From: Peromyscus leucopus
Taxonomy: Eukaryota > Chordata > Mammalia > Rodentia > Cricetidae
Direction: 5' to 3'
NCBI RefSeq assembly: GCF_004664715.2
Contig: NC_051084.1
Span: 64,965,334 to 65,029,333, forward strand
DNA length: 64,000 bases
Shown here: positions 35,441 through 45,521 of the stretch, piece after piece
How positions within the stretch are numbered: position 1 is the first letter of the stretch
How the letters are laid out: each line of letters starts with the position of its first letter
Notes under the pieces: model-generated
Told to the model about the DNA's origin: nothing
The model's input: the letters and a program-made list of their open reading frames with translations, nothing else
Database searches by the model: none
Made by a program: the position numbers and the translations under genes

Positions 35441-36490
35441 CAAAAGATAGGTCTTTAATTCTTAAAAAATATAAATTTACAATATACATGTATGCTCTTA
35501 CATACATTAATTAACATATATATGTTTATAATATTCAAATATGTATGCACACAGTGTTCAAAAATACTAATATTGTTTATTTTTGTACAGTCCATTTTGA
35601 GGCTTTGATTCCATTTTATTCTATTTCATTGAAATATTAAAAATGGACTTCACTACTCATTAATTTGTAGCATACTTTCAATTTGAAAATAGTGCATGAT
35701 TTGATCTTTAAATACATTTGTGTGGGGTTTTTGTAAAGCTTTTCCTGGATTGGAGCAAGAATTTTTAGGCACAAATAAAAATGACTCTGCATAAATAGCT
35801 GAACAAAAATAAGAAAAAAAGCCCCATACACAGAAAACCCATTTCAGTCCAGTATTTAGGATGTGGATCATTTAACAAATATTTTGGGGTAGGCTTCTGA
35901 GTCAGATGCTGAAATCCCAAAATACTGCAGCAGATAAGCTAGAGAAACACTCACCTTTCAGGGCATTGACAGTCTGTAATCAAACAAGATAATTCACTAA
36001 GAGATCAGATGGAATATAATGTGTTTTTTTACTAGAAGAAGTATATTCTCTTATGAGAAAAGAATGGCAAGACTTGACTTAAAAAAGGAGACTCCTTGGG
36101 GAAGACAGATTTGAATAATAAATAGAACTTAGTTGGTGTGAAGAGCCTGCAAGTAGTAGATATGCAGAGGACTTAAAATGATGTCACTTTCTTCAGTGGT
36201 ATAGCCACTGAAAGGTAGGGGCCCTATTCTTCAGTAAATGATCTCACACTCACACTGATGCAAGCAACCTTAAGCAAACTCCATGGCTCAAACCCAGAAA
36301 TAAAGACAAGAAAGGATGTGGACTTTCATGGGAGACGAAGGATTCAGCAGAAGAGGCAGAGGAATGAAGAGAGCCTAATGGGACTTGAAAAACACTTAAA
36401 TTTTTTTTATATACATGCATGAAAGCATTCAAAAATAAAAATTTAAAAATAATGTTTTTAAATTTTTGTACATGTGCATATTTATGTGTT

Positions 36491-36493
<3 letters not shown>
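35441..36493. other. No gene recognised
   Basis: AT-rich sequence, no gene or named repeat. Confidence 0.5.

Positions 36494-36546
<53 letters not shown>
36494..36546. repeat. (TG)n microsatellite
   Basis: About 24 TG units ending in 'tgcgcgtgc'. Confidence 0.95.
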
Positions 36547-37049
36547 TGCTGGTGCACATGTGTATAAAGGTGGATGTGCAGGTCCTTGAAGGTACTTAAA
36601 TGCTACCTACAAGTAGCATTTAAAAAACTGAAAAGTTTGTTATGATGGGAAGCAGGTATCATTGTCTGGATACATTGACAGTTGTAGAGTGGAGTATTTC
36701 AATTCTATATATGCCCTTTTTATACCATCATTAGATGAATAAATCTGTAGACTTCTCTTCATTGACCATTCAATTGTATGGAGTCAGAGTTTTTTTTTTT
36801 CAAAAAAATTATTTCTATATTTCAGAAAACCTACTTGAATAGACAAAACAGGGCAGATGCACATATGAACTCATGGAGATTAAAACACTGCAAGATTTAC
36901 ATAAGCTCAAGCCAGACAAAATACCAGCATGGAGGAGGGAAGGTGGGCACAAAGTCTCATTCCAAATTGAGAAACTATTAGCATTTTATTGGTACTGGGA
37001 GAGAAAGTACATTTCCATGAATGATGTGACACCTGCTATACTGACCACA

Positions 37050-37290
37050 CTCTAGGGCAGGCCTTATGCTCAGAAGTAGTTGGCCAACACAAGCTAGATT
37101 CCATTTTTTTTTCCTTTGGAAAGAGAGAGAGGGACAAGGAAAGGGAGAAAATGGACACACATGAAGTTGGATCCACAAGGAGAAGGTGGAAGTTCTGTCC
37201 AGAGCTGAGGGTATGAATATGATCAAAATTAGCTGTATGAAATTCTCAAAGAGTAAATTAAAAACATTATTTAAAATAAAAAATAATGGG
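37050..37290 (+). mobile_element. L1 3' end, plus strand, internally deleted
   Basis: 'gcaggccttatgctcagaag', 'tagttggccaacacaagc', then a purine tract, 'acacatgaagttggatcc', 'atatgatcaaaattagctg', 'tatgaaattctcaaagagta' and an A-rich tail. Sense orientation of the L1 type seen in reverse at 12655. Confidence 0.8.
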
Positions 37291-37849
37291 AGAGGTAAAA
37301 ATTAATTAGCTTCAGCTGTATGATATTCATGTAAAAATCATGCTGGATGTTTCTTGCTCTCCTCTTTGTGAAGTGTTTGAATCCATTCACTTCACATTCT
37401 GTAATGTGTGTGTCACCAGAAGCTTCACATTGCACAGTTAGTGAGACTGTGCAAACAGAGTGATCATTGCTGGCAGGCTTCTAAGATGCATGGAATTGCT
37501 ATATGTAGTAATGAGATACCCCTCACTACAGTACCAAGTTACCCCAAGAGTGGAGGAACTAACACCTATAAGGTTTCAGTGGGGAGGTATTAGGATAAGT
37601 AATCTCACTGAGATACAATTTCTATAAATAAGGAATATATGCTTCCATTGTTTATTGTCTGTTGTTGTAGCTTAAATACAAGGCGTCTTTTAAAAAACGA
37701 CCTGGGCATTTTAATGTTTTATAAAATTGAACATTATGAATGTTAGATTTTAACATATTTCATGGAGCTATTACACTTGGTGATGCTCAGCTTTTACCAT
37801 TTGTCTCCCCTGTGGTCCTCCGGAAGCTGCTAAGTCATCTTGACGGATT
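37291..37849. other. No gene recognised
   Basis: Unassigned. Confidence 0.5.
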
Positions 37850-37885
37850 CCCCCACCCCCCCCACCCCCCACCCCCCACCCCCCG
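37850..37885. repeat. C-rich tract (CCCCCA units)
   Basis: Several 'ccccccacc' units; C-rich on the plus strand and so G-rich on the minus strand, able in principle to form a quadruplex. Confidence 0.85.
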
Positions 37886-38749
37886 CCCCATAGTCTTTGA
37901 TTGCTTTGACATATATTTCCAAATATTCAAAAACGTTATAGATTCACCTCATACATTCTTGAGCCAGACCTGAAATTTCAAAACTTTTAAGGTAAAACCT
38001 TATATTTGAGTAATATTTTCAAAAAAGTCCTAGGGAAGAAAAAGTTGCAAGACATGAAAGGAAAGGACAATAAATAGAATACGTGTTCTGGGAAGGGTAT
38101 TAACTATGGAATCACAGAGCCTGAGGTGAATTTAACTGTAGGTAACAGGAGGGAAAGGGAGGGTGGAAGCAGCTGGGCTTAAGTTTATAGAAGTGGCAGT
38201 GGGCAGCAGAGCAATTTTGGTTCATTGGTGTCTATTTTCTCTTTGGAGTGGGTGGTGAAATCATCTGTTGACTATGAGGGGAGGTGGAGTTTATTGAAAG
38301 GGAAGAACCTAGCTCTAAACTGACACTCTGTCTGATTTCAGTTTGATGATTTAAGATGCTTCTTTTCGTGATCCTTCCTCAGTTTAAAACTTGTCTTATA
38401 TTTGACTTGAACTACATGAATCATTCTGCGTTGATTAGCCAAAAAGGCTATTTTAATGTGAAATGAATTCAGAAGTATGTGGACAAGCAACTCTAATTTT
38501 GCATCAATGCTGTTTACCTTGCTTATATAAATGTATTGTATGTTATCTCTCACTTGTTTACTTATACCCACTCTCAAGGCTCTTATATAATTTTATGTTT
38601 TTTCCATATTAAAACAATTACATATAATTACATGTATGTAAACACAGAAATGTGTACATATCTGTCTATTCATCTATTGTCTACATCTCTATCTGTAAAC
38701 ACACATATGTATTTATTATTGTTCTTTAGAATATAATGATAAAACATAT
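37886..38749. other. No gene recognised
   Basis: AT-rich, unassigned. Confidence 0.5.
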
Positions 38750-39400
38750 TTCTATGAACATTTGTTTTTCTCAATATGGAAAGTCATGGGAATTCTTCAA
38801 GTCAATTGATAAATTTTCGTATTCTTTTAGACTGACTTATAAATTACTCTGGAATGTGAATATGATCTCTTTTAGGCAGCTTCACTCTTTATCGACGACA
38901 GACTTCTCGCTGTGTTTTGCCACTGCAACCGACGTTGCTGGCACTATTCTTGTCGTTATATCTTTATGTCTTAATGCTTTTATTTTTATAGGGAGGTCTC
39001 AGGAAAGTTTGAAGGTTAAGGGTATATTCAATGTAGATTTCAAAGATGCTGCCAGATTGCGTTCATAAAAGCTCTAAAACTATACATATCTGGCACCAGG
39101 GAAAAGACCTCACTTTACCCACAGGCTTTGTATAATAAGAGGCATATTTCTCTCTTTTAAGAAAATGTCTGTGGGTCTAATACATAGAAGGGATCTTTTT
39201 GTTTGTCTAATTTGCATTTTGCTGATGACTGCAGAAACTGAACGTCTTATATGCTATTTTGCCCTTTTAAATACTGTTTTATGAATTATTCAACTAATAT
39301 CCTTTGTCCATTTACTCACACAGTCTTTTTAGTTTTCTCAGAAATTTGTAAGGATCCTTTTTTTGTCCAAGTATATATGTATGAACATGTGTTTCTGTGT
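38750..39400 (+). mobile_element. Ancient L1 (L1M-like) 3' UTR
   Basis: 'ctaatttgcattttgctgat', 'gactgcagaaactgaacg' and 'tcctttgtccatttactcac' match the mammalian-wide L1M 3' UTR ('...tttgcatttccctgatgac... ttgagcatctttt... cctttgcccattt'). The 5' part is weaker. Confidence 0.55.
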
Positions 39401-39683
39401 GTGTATGCATAAGCATATATGTATGCATGATTGTGTGTTTACAATCTCTATAATGAATAGGTTTGGAATTTTGTTTATTAAGTTTGATTTTTTTTGTAAC
39501 TTAGGTACTTTGTTAAGTGTAACTTTTCCTTCAGTGTTTATAATTTTCTATTATTTTTTTTAAAAGAAATGTTCATTTACTAAAGGACATGAAATCTCCA
39601 ATAATTTTATAAGCTTTTAATTTTCACATACATTACTATTAACTCCAAATATACCTGGAATTCTCTCTCTCTCATTATTTTAT

Positions 39684-39713
39684 TGATTGATTGGTTGATT
39701 GATTGATTGATTG
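39684..39713. repeat. (TTGA)n tract
   Basis: About seven TTGA units, directly abutting the B1 tail side; probably an expanded SINE tail. Confidence 0.85.
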
Positions 39714-39850
39714 AGGCAGTATTTCTCTATGTAGCTTTGGCTGTCCTGGGACTCACTCTGTCAATCAGCCTGGCCTTGAACTTATAGAGATCCACTTGTC
39801 TCTGCCTCCTGAGTGCTGGGATTAAAGGCATGCACCACTATTGCCCAGTT
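39714..39850 (-). mobile_element. B1 SINE
   Basis: 'gaggcagtatttctctatgt', 'agctttggctgtcctggg', 'tgctgggattaaaggcatgc' and 'accactattgcccagttgg' form a nearly complete reverse B1. Confidence 0.9.
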
Positions 39851-39965
39851 GGTGTTTGTTTTTCATGTGTGGCAAATTTTGTAGATTGATATATTATCTA
39901 ACTTCCCTTAAATTCTGTTTTCTGACCTACCTAGTATCAAAAGTAGAAACTAGGTTCTAAGCAGT

Positions 39966-40003
39966 TTATAATAGTCTAATCTAAGTTATAATAGTCTAAT
40001 CTA
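39966..40003. repeat. Two-copy tandem repeat, 19-bp unit
   Basis: 'ttataatagtctaatctaa' occurs twice in direct succession. Confidence 0.85.
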
Positions 40004-40887
40004 AATTATTCCAGGGATGATGTTACTAAGCAAGAGACTTAAAGAAAATATGTAAAAATCATTGCCTTGGAGCCAGAGAAATTGTTGCTTTTCCACACAT
40101 CTATTAAGTTTATATTTATTATTATTATTTTTTAACCTTTACATGTTATTTCCCCTTCCTAGCTTCTTACCGAATTTCTAGGGGATGTTAGTAGATAAAT
40201 AATCCTTACCATCATTTATAAGTGCAATAGCTCGTGATTCCATTAACCTCTAAACTAGGACAATTCCCGTAATTATTATATCATTTCTTCTTGTAGTAAT
40301 GAAAACGTCTGTAGTTGGAATGCATCATCTAATAAAATATCACCTGCATGATTCTGTTCATACCTAACAAACAAAATGCATGCATTAACTTGATCTCCCA
40401 TTGCCTGAGAAGACACTGGCCAACCTTCCTGGAAAAGGGTAACCTGTATCTGCCTTGGCTCATTCACAGGCTTTTTATGAGACTTAGCCTTGGGAATAGA
40501 AAGGGCAAGTGCCAGGCAATAACTTGATGAGAGCTGCTGTATTACAGTAATCCTGGGTTCATACACAGGAGATAATAAACATCCTCAAAGACTAAAATCT
40601 GTAGTGCTTTATAAAAACTCTGTATCTCCCAGTCTCCGTCATTTCTTTCTATAAAATTCTTCATATTGCCCTCGTAACACCTCTTGTTTTCTCACATATA
40701 CAATCAGATTATATTTTGAACATGTGAATACGTGAAAAGTCAAATGATATGCTTCCCTAACAAGCCTTTACACTCATAATAGGTGAAGAATTAGATTCAG
40801 AGAACAATCATTTTATAGCTCATGTTCTAGAATATCTCGAAACCTCCATTTGGAATGAATATAAGAAAGTCATGAAGAATTAAGGCA
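40004..40887. other. No gene recognised
   Basis: The 96-codon minus frame at 40276-40566 has no domain I can identify. Unassigned. Confidence 0.45.
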
Positions 40888-40893
40888 AATGCT
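40888..40893. repeat. Target-site duplication AATGCT (left)
   Basis: Identical hexamer at 43730-43735. An extra matching A on the left would allow a 7-bp reading, but TG..CA ends favour 6 bp. Confidence 0.95.
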
Positions 40894-41235
40894 TGCTGTG
40901 GATATCACTCTATGTAAATAAAACACTGATGGCCAATGACCAGGCAGGAGGTAGGTGGGACAAGGAGAGAGGAGAATTCTGGGAAGCGGAAGGCTGGGAG
41001 GGAGACTGCAGCCACCGCCAGGATAAGCAGCATGTAGAGACTCTGGTAAGCCACCAGCCACGTGGCAAGGTATAGATTTATAGAAATGGGTTAATTTAAG
41101 ATAAAAGAGCAGTTAGCAAGAAGCCTGCCATGGCCATACAGTTTATAAGTGATATAAGCGTCTGAGTGATTATTTTATAAGTGGATTGTGGGACGGCGGG
41201 GCTTGGGGAACCTGGAGAGAAGCCCTCCAGCAACA
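40894..41235 (+). mobile_element. 5' LTR of mys element
   Basis: TGCTGTGGATAT...CAGCAACA, 342 bp. Contains a CACGTG box in 'agccacgtggcaagg' and AATAAA near its start ('gtaaataaaacac'). Confidence 0.95.
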
Positions 41236-41237
41236 AA

Positions 41238-41247
41238 TGGCGCCCAA
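41238..41247 (+). promoter_or_regulatory. Partial primer-binding site
   Basis: TGGCGCCCAA matches the first ten bases of a tRNA-Lys type primer site used by class II ERVs; the sequence after it (AGGCTCGAG) departs from the usual 18-base site. In the rearranged copy this stretch is deleted. Confidence 0.6.
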
Positions 41248-42316
41248 AGGCTCGAGTTTCCACCTTAAGCCTGAGAATATTTAATAACCAATTCTAAACA
41301 GAGCCAAAACCAGGTTCCTGCTTCTTGTCTCATATGAGCAGCTAGACGCCGCAAAATGCAGGTTTGAACACTGGCGGGTTCCTGGCGAGTGCGTTTGACC
41401 GGCAGTATGGCGGGAATGAGGGGTCTGCCAGAGGCACATTATGCTGTGTAGTAGATTTAGTCTTTACTAGTATTTTTTTTAAAAAAAGGTTTCTGGGCTA
41501 CACGCTGCTTTGATAAAAGCTTAGACCCACTATTTCTGAGACTTGATGACTCCCAGAGCTGGCGGAAAATGTACCACTGCCATGTTGGGAAGCTGAAGTG
41601 GGCGGAGCCAGCAGCCACAGCGCCGTTTCAGGCTTACAAGGGTGCAGTTTAAAGCAATAGGCTCAAGGCTCAAGGTAATATAAAACATAAGCCACATAAA
41701 GATGGCTACCACACAGAGAATCTGGATTATGTTCTCTTTGATATTCATAACTAAAGAAAAATATTTGATTACAAAAGCTGTTGAGTTATGCCAAAATATA
41801 TATTTTAAAGGTACCTTGACTTCAAAATTTGGATATAAGGATATGTTACTTTGGAAAAGAGGTTCTGCTTTTGTTTCCACAGAAAGCCAGAGGCTGTGGA
41901 CTTGTTCCAGATTAAGATACATCAGGTTTCACCAGCCAAGACCCCCTGAAAGGACTCCGATGACACCATGGCCCAGATGATCCAACATCCAGATCGGTTT
42001 CAAGGCAACTGGTTCACACAATACAGCCTCACGGACTACCCCATAGGTCTAAAATTTTCTTTGCGTCCCCATAAGATACAGCGCCCCCTCCAGCAGGAAG
42101 TAGTAAGAGATGCTACGCCCAAATTCCCAAATATACCAAGCTGGCTTTAGAGGTGGAATTGGCTCACTCCCCTCTAAACCCAGACATATTGCTTTAAAAA
42201 AAAAAAAATGGTTAAGGGATTCTTGTGTCCCAAATCAGAAGAGCCCTCTGGTGTGGGACAGAGAAAAACCAATATTTTTATTTAAAACAGGTTGATTATA
42301 AATGTGATCTCTTTCT

Positions 42317-42332
42317 AAAAAAGAAAAGGGGA
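42317..42332 (+). other. Internal polypurine tract
   Basis: AAAAAAGAAAAGGGGA resembles the 3' polypurine tract and is kept in the rearranged copy (32016-32031). It may act as a second plus-strand primer site or be a relic of an older element boundary (inference). Confidence 0.5.
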
Positions 42333-42405
42333 TATGATATATAGGAGGATATGGAGATGATAAGATAAAAGGGTAGATTAATGAACCTACTTTTAAAGAA
42401 TAACT

Positions 42406-42481
42406 TGTTTAAAATGTTTTACATTGGTATAGATTTTAGTTTATGTTTAAAATGTTTTACATTGGTATAAATTTTGGTTCA
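42406..42481. repeat. 38-bp tandem duplication in mys internal region
   Basis: Two copies (42406-42443 and 42444-42481) beginning 'tgtttaaaatgttttacatt'. The rearranged mys copy has one copy at the equivalent place, so the duplication is specific to this element or its subfamily. The copies differ at a few sites. Confidence 0.85.
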
Positions 42482-43366
42482 TTGATACAAACTTGAAGTT
42501 AATTTTGTTATACTCTCTCTATATATGTATATATTTCTATTCTTGTTTGAGGTGTTGTGTTTATATAACTCATTTAAAATTGTAATGGATAATTAAAAAA
42601 TAGATTAATAATTAGTCATCTATGATAATCATATCTGTAGCCATGTTAGTTAAGTCTTCTAGGTATACATAGATATATTTCAGATAGATAGGTAATCTTC
42701 AAACACTTCATAGACCTAGAGAATATGGCATTTAAATAACTTAGAATTCTGTTGATGTGAGACACAATTGCTCCTGGCTGCACCAATTGATCCCGAGAGA
42801 ATGTTGGGCTTCTAAGACATTTCCATTTGGAAGTTTGTCTTTTTGGCACAAAATGGCCTACTGGGCAAAGAACTGCCCTTGCCTTGACGGCTGACAGTAC
42901 AAATGCAATGCTGTCCTTCTGGACAAGCGGGACACAAGGAAAGCGACCACTGTACTCTGCCAAGACAGGGTAAGATGGTCTCTCAGAATTTCTGCTTCTA
43001 AAAATGGTCTGTCAGATACTCTAGGCCTGTAGCCAATTTGAATGCACCAACAATGCTGAGAAACATCAGGTGACTGTCCAGGCTGCCAGCTGTCTTGGTC
43101 TACTCTTGCAAGATTCCCGAAGTTGCTTGCATCCGTCTACCATTTCTCAGGTACCATTATGTTCCTTCTCAGGTCTTTGATGTGGTTGAAGGCTAGATAG
43201 TCGTAATTTCCTAAGTTATGATAAAAGATAAGTTAGCTATAAAACCTTAAACTCACAAATATAAGATAGATAGGACATCTTCTTTAATTTTGTAACTATA
43301 ATTCTTGCTCGGTAATTGTTTTGTTATATGTAATTTTACCATGTTAAAGTTAAAACCTTCCTTTTT

Positions 43367-43387
43367 AAAAAAAGAAGAAAGGGGAAG
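43367..43387 (+). promoter_or_regulatory. 3' polypurine tract
   Basis: Twenty-one purines ending AGAAGAAAGGGGAAG immediately before the 3' LTR; the plus-strand primer for reverse transcription in LTR elements. Confidence 0.9.
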
Positions 43388-43729
43388 TGCTGTGGATATC
43401 ACTCTATGTAAATAAAACACTGATGGCCAATGACCAGGCAGGAGGTAGGTGGGACAAGGAGAGAGGAGAATTCTGGGAAGCGGAAGGCTGGGAGGGAGAC
43501 TGCAGCCACCGCCAGGACAAGCAGCATGTAGAGACTCTGGTAAGCCACCAGCCACGTGGCAAGGTATAGATTTATAGAAATGGGTTAATTTAAGATAAAA
43601 GAGCAGTTAGCAAGAAGCCTGCCACGGCCATACAGTTTATAAGTGATATAAGCGTCTGAGTGATTATTTTATAAGTGGATTGTGGGACTGCGGGGCTTGG
43701 GGAACCTGGAGAGAAGCCCTCCAGCAACA
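43388..43729 (+). mobile_element. 3' LTR of mys element
   Basis: 342 bp, three substitutions from the 5' LTR, ending CAGCAACA. Confidence 0.95.
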
Positions 43730-43735
43730 AATGCT
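43730..43735. repeat. Target-site duplication AATGCT (right)
   Basis: Partner of 40888-40893. Confidence 0.95.
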
Positions 43736-43928
43736 CATTCTGTCATGTGACTAGGGACTCGGGTCCATGTTGGCTTTCTAGATCACAGTTGTGTTTTATG
43801 AGTCATTCAGCTTTTTGTTCCCTTGTTTAACACTTGATTCGCTAGGGTGTTTTGGTCACCCTAATTCACCTTCAAATTTAATTTCAGATGATAACTAATA
43901 ATCTCAATTCAAAAATTTATAGAATCTC

Positions 43929-44106
43929 GCTGGGCAGTGGTGTTGCACGCCTTTAATCCCAGCACTCAGGAGGCAGAGTCAGGCGATCTCTGTGAGTTCA
44001 AGACCAGCCTGGTCTACAGAGCGAGATCCAGGACAGGCACCAAAACTACACAGAGAAACCGTGTCTTAAAAAAACAAAAACAACCCAAACAAACAAACAA
44101 ACAAAC
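43929..44106 (+). mobile_element. B1 SINE
   Basis: 'gctgggcagtggtgttgcac' to 'gaaaccgtgtctt', with the 'gcgagatccaggacaggc' right half and an AAAC-expanded tail. Flanked by near-identical 'ttatagaatctc' (ends 43928) and 'ttatagaacctc' (ends 44122). Confidence 0.9.
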
Positions 44107-44122
44107 AAAATTATAGAACCTC

Positions 44123-45246
44123 ACAACTTTGTGAGTAAAGATTATCCTAAGAATAAGAATTTATAGGTAATGTAATTTTTTTTGTCTGTTTCCAGAATGT
44201 TTTTATGACTGAAGTAGAAATATCAAAGCTCAGACTTGCAGGATCTATTCCTGTCTTTCTGACTGTCATTCTAGCTAGGACCTTACATCCTTAATTTCAC
44301 ACTATCCTAGGAAGTTGTAGATCAGAATAAGAATGAAGAATGAGAACATCAGAATAAAAAAAATATATTTTCTCTTTTTGTGAGGTAAAAAACACTATTT
44401 TTATGTCTTTTGTTTTCTGATCTCCATTAAAAGGAGTCAAGAGAATCCATTTCCTTCCCTTTTATTTCTGGCATGCAATGCTCTGTGGAAGAGGACCGAT
44501 GAGGGAAGTTGGGAGTGAGCAAAGAACAGGGGTGATATATGGAGCATTCGTAAAACTGACCTATCAATGTCCTCAGCTAATGGTCCAAAGACAATGATGA
44601 ATAAGTTTTTTTTTTTTTTTTTGGCAGTAAGAGCATCTTGAGCATAAATGTTTTCATCTAGAGTCTGATCTTTTAATATTGTTTTTCTCTTGAACTGTGG
44701 CATTCCACAGATGACATGTCCTGTCGATAACTCATGGCCCTTATCAATAAGATTTGAGGAAAATGAGGAATTTTTACCTTATGAAGATCTTGGGGAAGAC
44801 ACAGAAGAGTTAATATACTGTAAAGAGCATGTTGCCCATGTGTGGTTAATACCTGGTCACTGCCCTCATTAGGGAAGATACATTTATGGCAGTCAGTGGG
44901 GAGAAGAGCTGGAGGAAAATACCAAGGAGCTTTTTTACTCACAGTGAAGTCATGGCCATCTTCTCCACTGTGGAAGTGACCTAACGCTCCCAACATTATC
45001 TGATTCTTTCTGAACCATGAAGAATTAAGGAGGAAACACAGTTATTATTTGTTCTACTCACCTCAACTTTAGTGATGTGCTTCCTTTTGGGGTACATAAC
45101 AGTAAAAGGGTCTGATCTAATGTGTTAAATAATTCATGAACATTGGCCTTGCCTCCCTTTCTTCATTTCATTAAAGCTTATAAAGGTGGATTAAATGATG
45201 CTTAGAATGTGTGGGATCAAAACAATTACCAATGACTGTATTATAA
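44123..45246. other. No gene recognised
   Basis: Contains a minus-strand open frame of 107 codons (44673-44996) and one of 88 codons (44437-44703), neither with a domain I recognise. CpG-poor, with no splice or promoter context that would argue for an exon. Unassigned. Confidence 0.45.
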
Positions 45247-45255
45247 AGTAGTATG

Positions 45256-45512
45256 CTCATTGCATGAGTTGGCTGTTTGAAACCTGGGGCTTATGCAGGG
45301 ACGCTTGGCTCAGTCTGGGAGGAGGGGGCTGACCTGCCTGGACTGAGTCTACCAGGTTGATCTCAGTCCTAGGGGGAGGCTTTGCCCTGGAGGAGGTGGG
45401 AATGGGAGGTGGGCTGGGGGGAAGGGGAGGGGGAAAGGAGGGAGGAGAACAAGGGAATCTGTGGCTGATATGTAGAACTGAATGATATTATAAAATAAAA
45501 TAAGGGGGGGGG
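45256..45512 (+). mobile_element. L1, 5'-truncated, relatively young
   Basis: Rodent L1 3' terminus in sense: 'cctggggcttatgcagggac', 'tgagtctaccaggttgatct', 'cagtcctagggggaggc', the G-rich polypurine tract, 'aacaagggaatctgtggctg' and 'attataaaataaaa'. Flanked by AGTAGTATG (45247-45255 and 45513-45521). The tail is short and followed by a run of G, which is unusual. No ORF sequence retained. Confidence 0.9.
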
Positions 45513-45521
45513 AGTAGTATG

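Larger units (their letters stand above)
40894..43729 (+). mobile_element. mys-type LTR retrotransposon, complete
   Basis: 2836 bp: LTR 40894-41235, internal 41236-43387, LTR 43388-43729. The two 342-bp LTRs differ at 3 sites (C/T, T/C and G/T). The perfect 6-bp duplication AATGCT and TG..CA ends fit an ERVK-class integrase. A primer-binding-site core TGGCGCCCAA begins two bases after the 5' LTR, and a polypurine tract ends at 43387. The internal 2.15 kb has no gag, protease, reverse transcriptase or envelope frame; the longest sense frame is 92 codons (41702-41980). The size and LTR length agree with what I recall for mys of Peromyscus, a non-autonomous element. It would need proteins from a related autonomous ERV (inference). 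The family name was not checked by alignment. Confidence 0.85.

Noticed and set aside
36494..36546. TG arrays here and at 24941, 28013, 46543 and 57623 as regulatory Z-DNA elements
   Set aside because: Ordinary dinucleotide microsatellites, several at SINE tails or in plain intergenic DNA; nothing ties them to a gene.
39966..40003. Short direct repeats considered as a CRISPR-like or minisatellite array
   Set aside because: Only two adjacent copies and no spacers; a simple duplication in a eukaryotic genome.
41530..41922. 130-codon minus-strand frame in the mys interior, with a counterpart at 32531-32916
   Set aside because: Antisense to the element; similarity between copies reflects their recent common origin, not selection. 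No retroviral domain visible.
44437..44996. Pair of minus-strand frames (88 and 107 codons) considered as possible exons
   Set aside because: No recognisable domain, no CpG island, no paired splice sites that I could support, and the frames overlap inconsistently.
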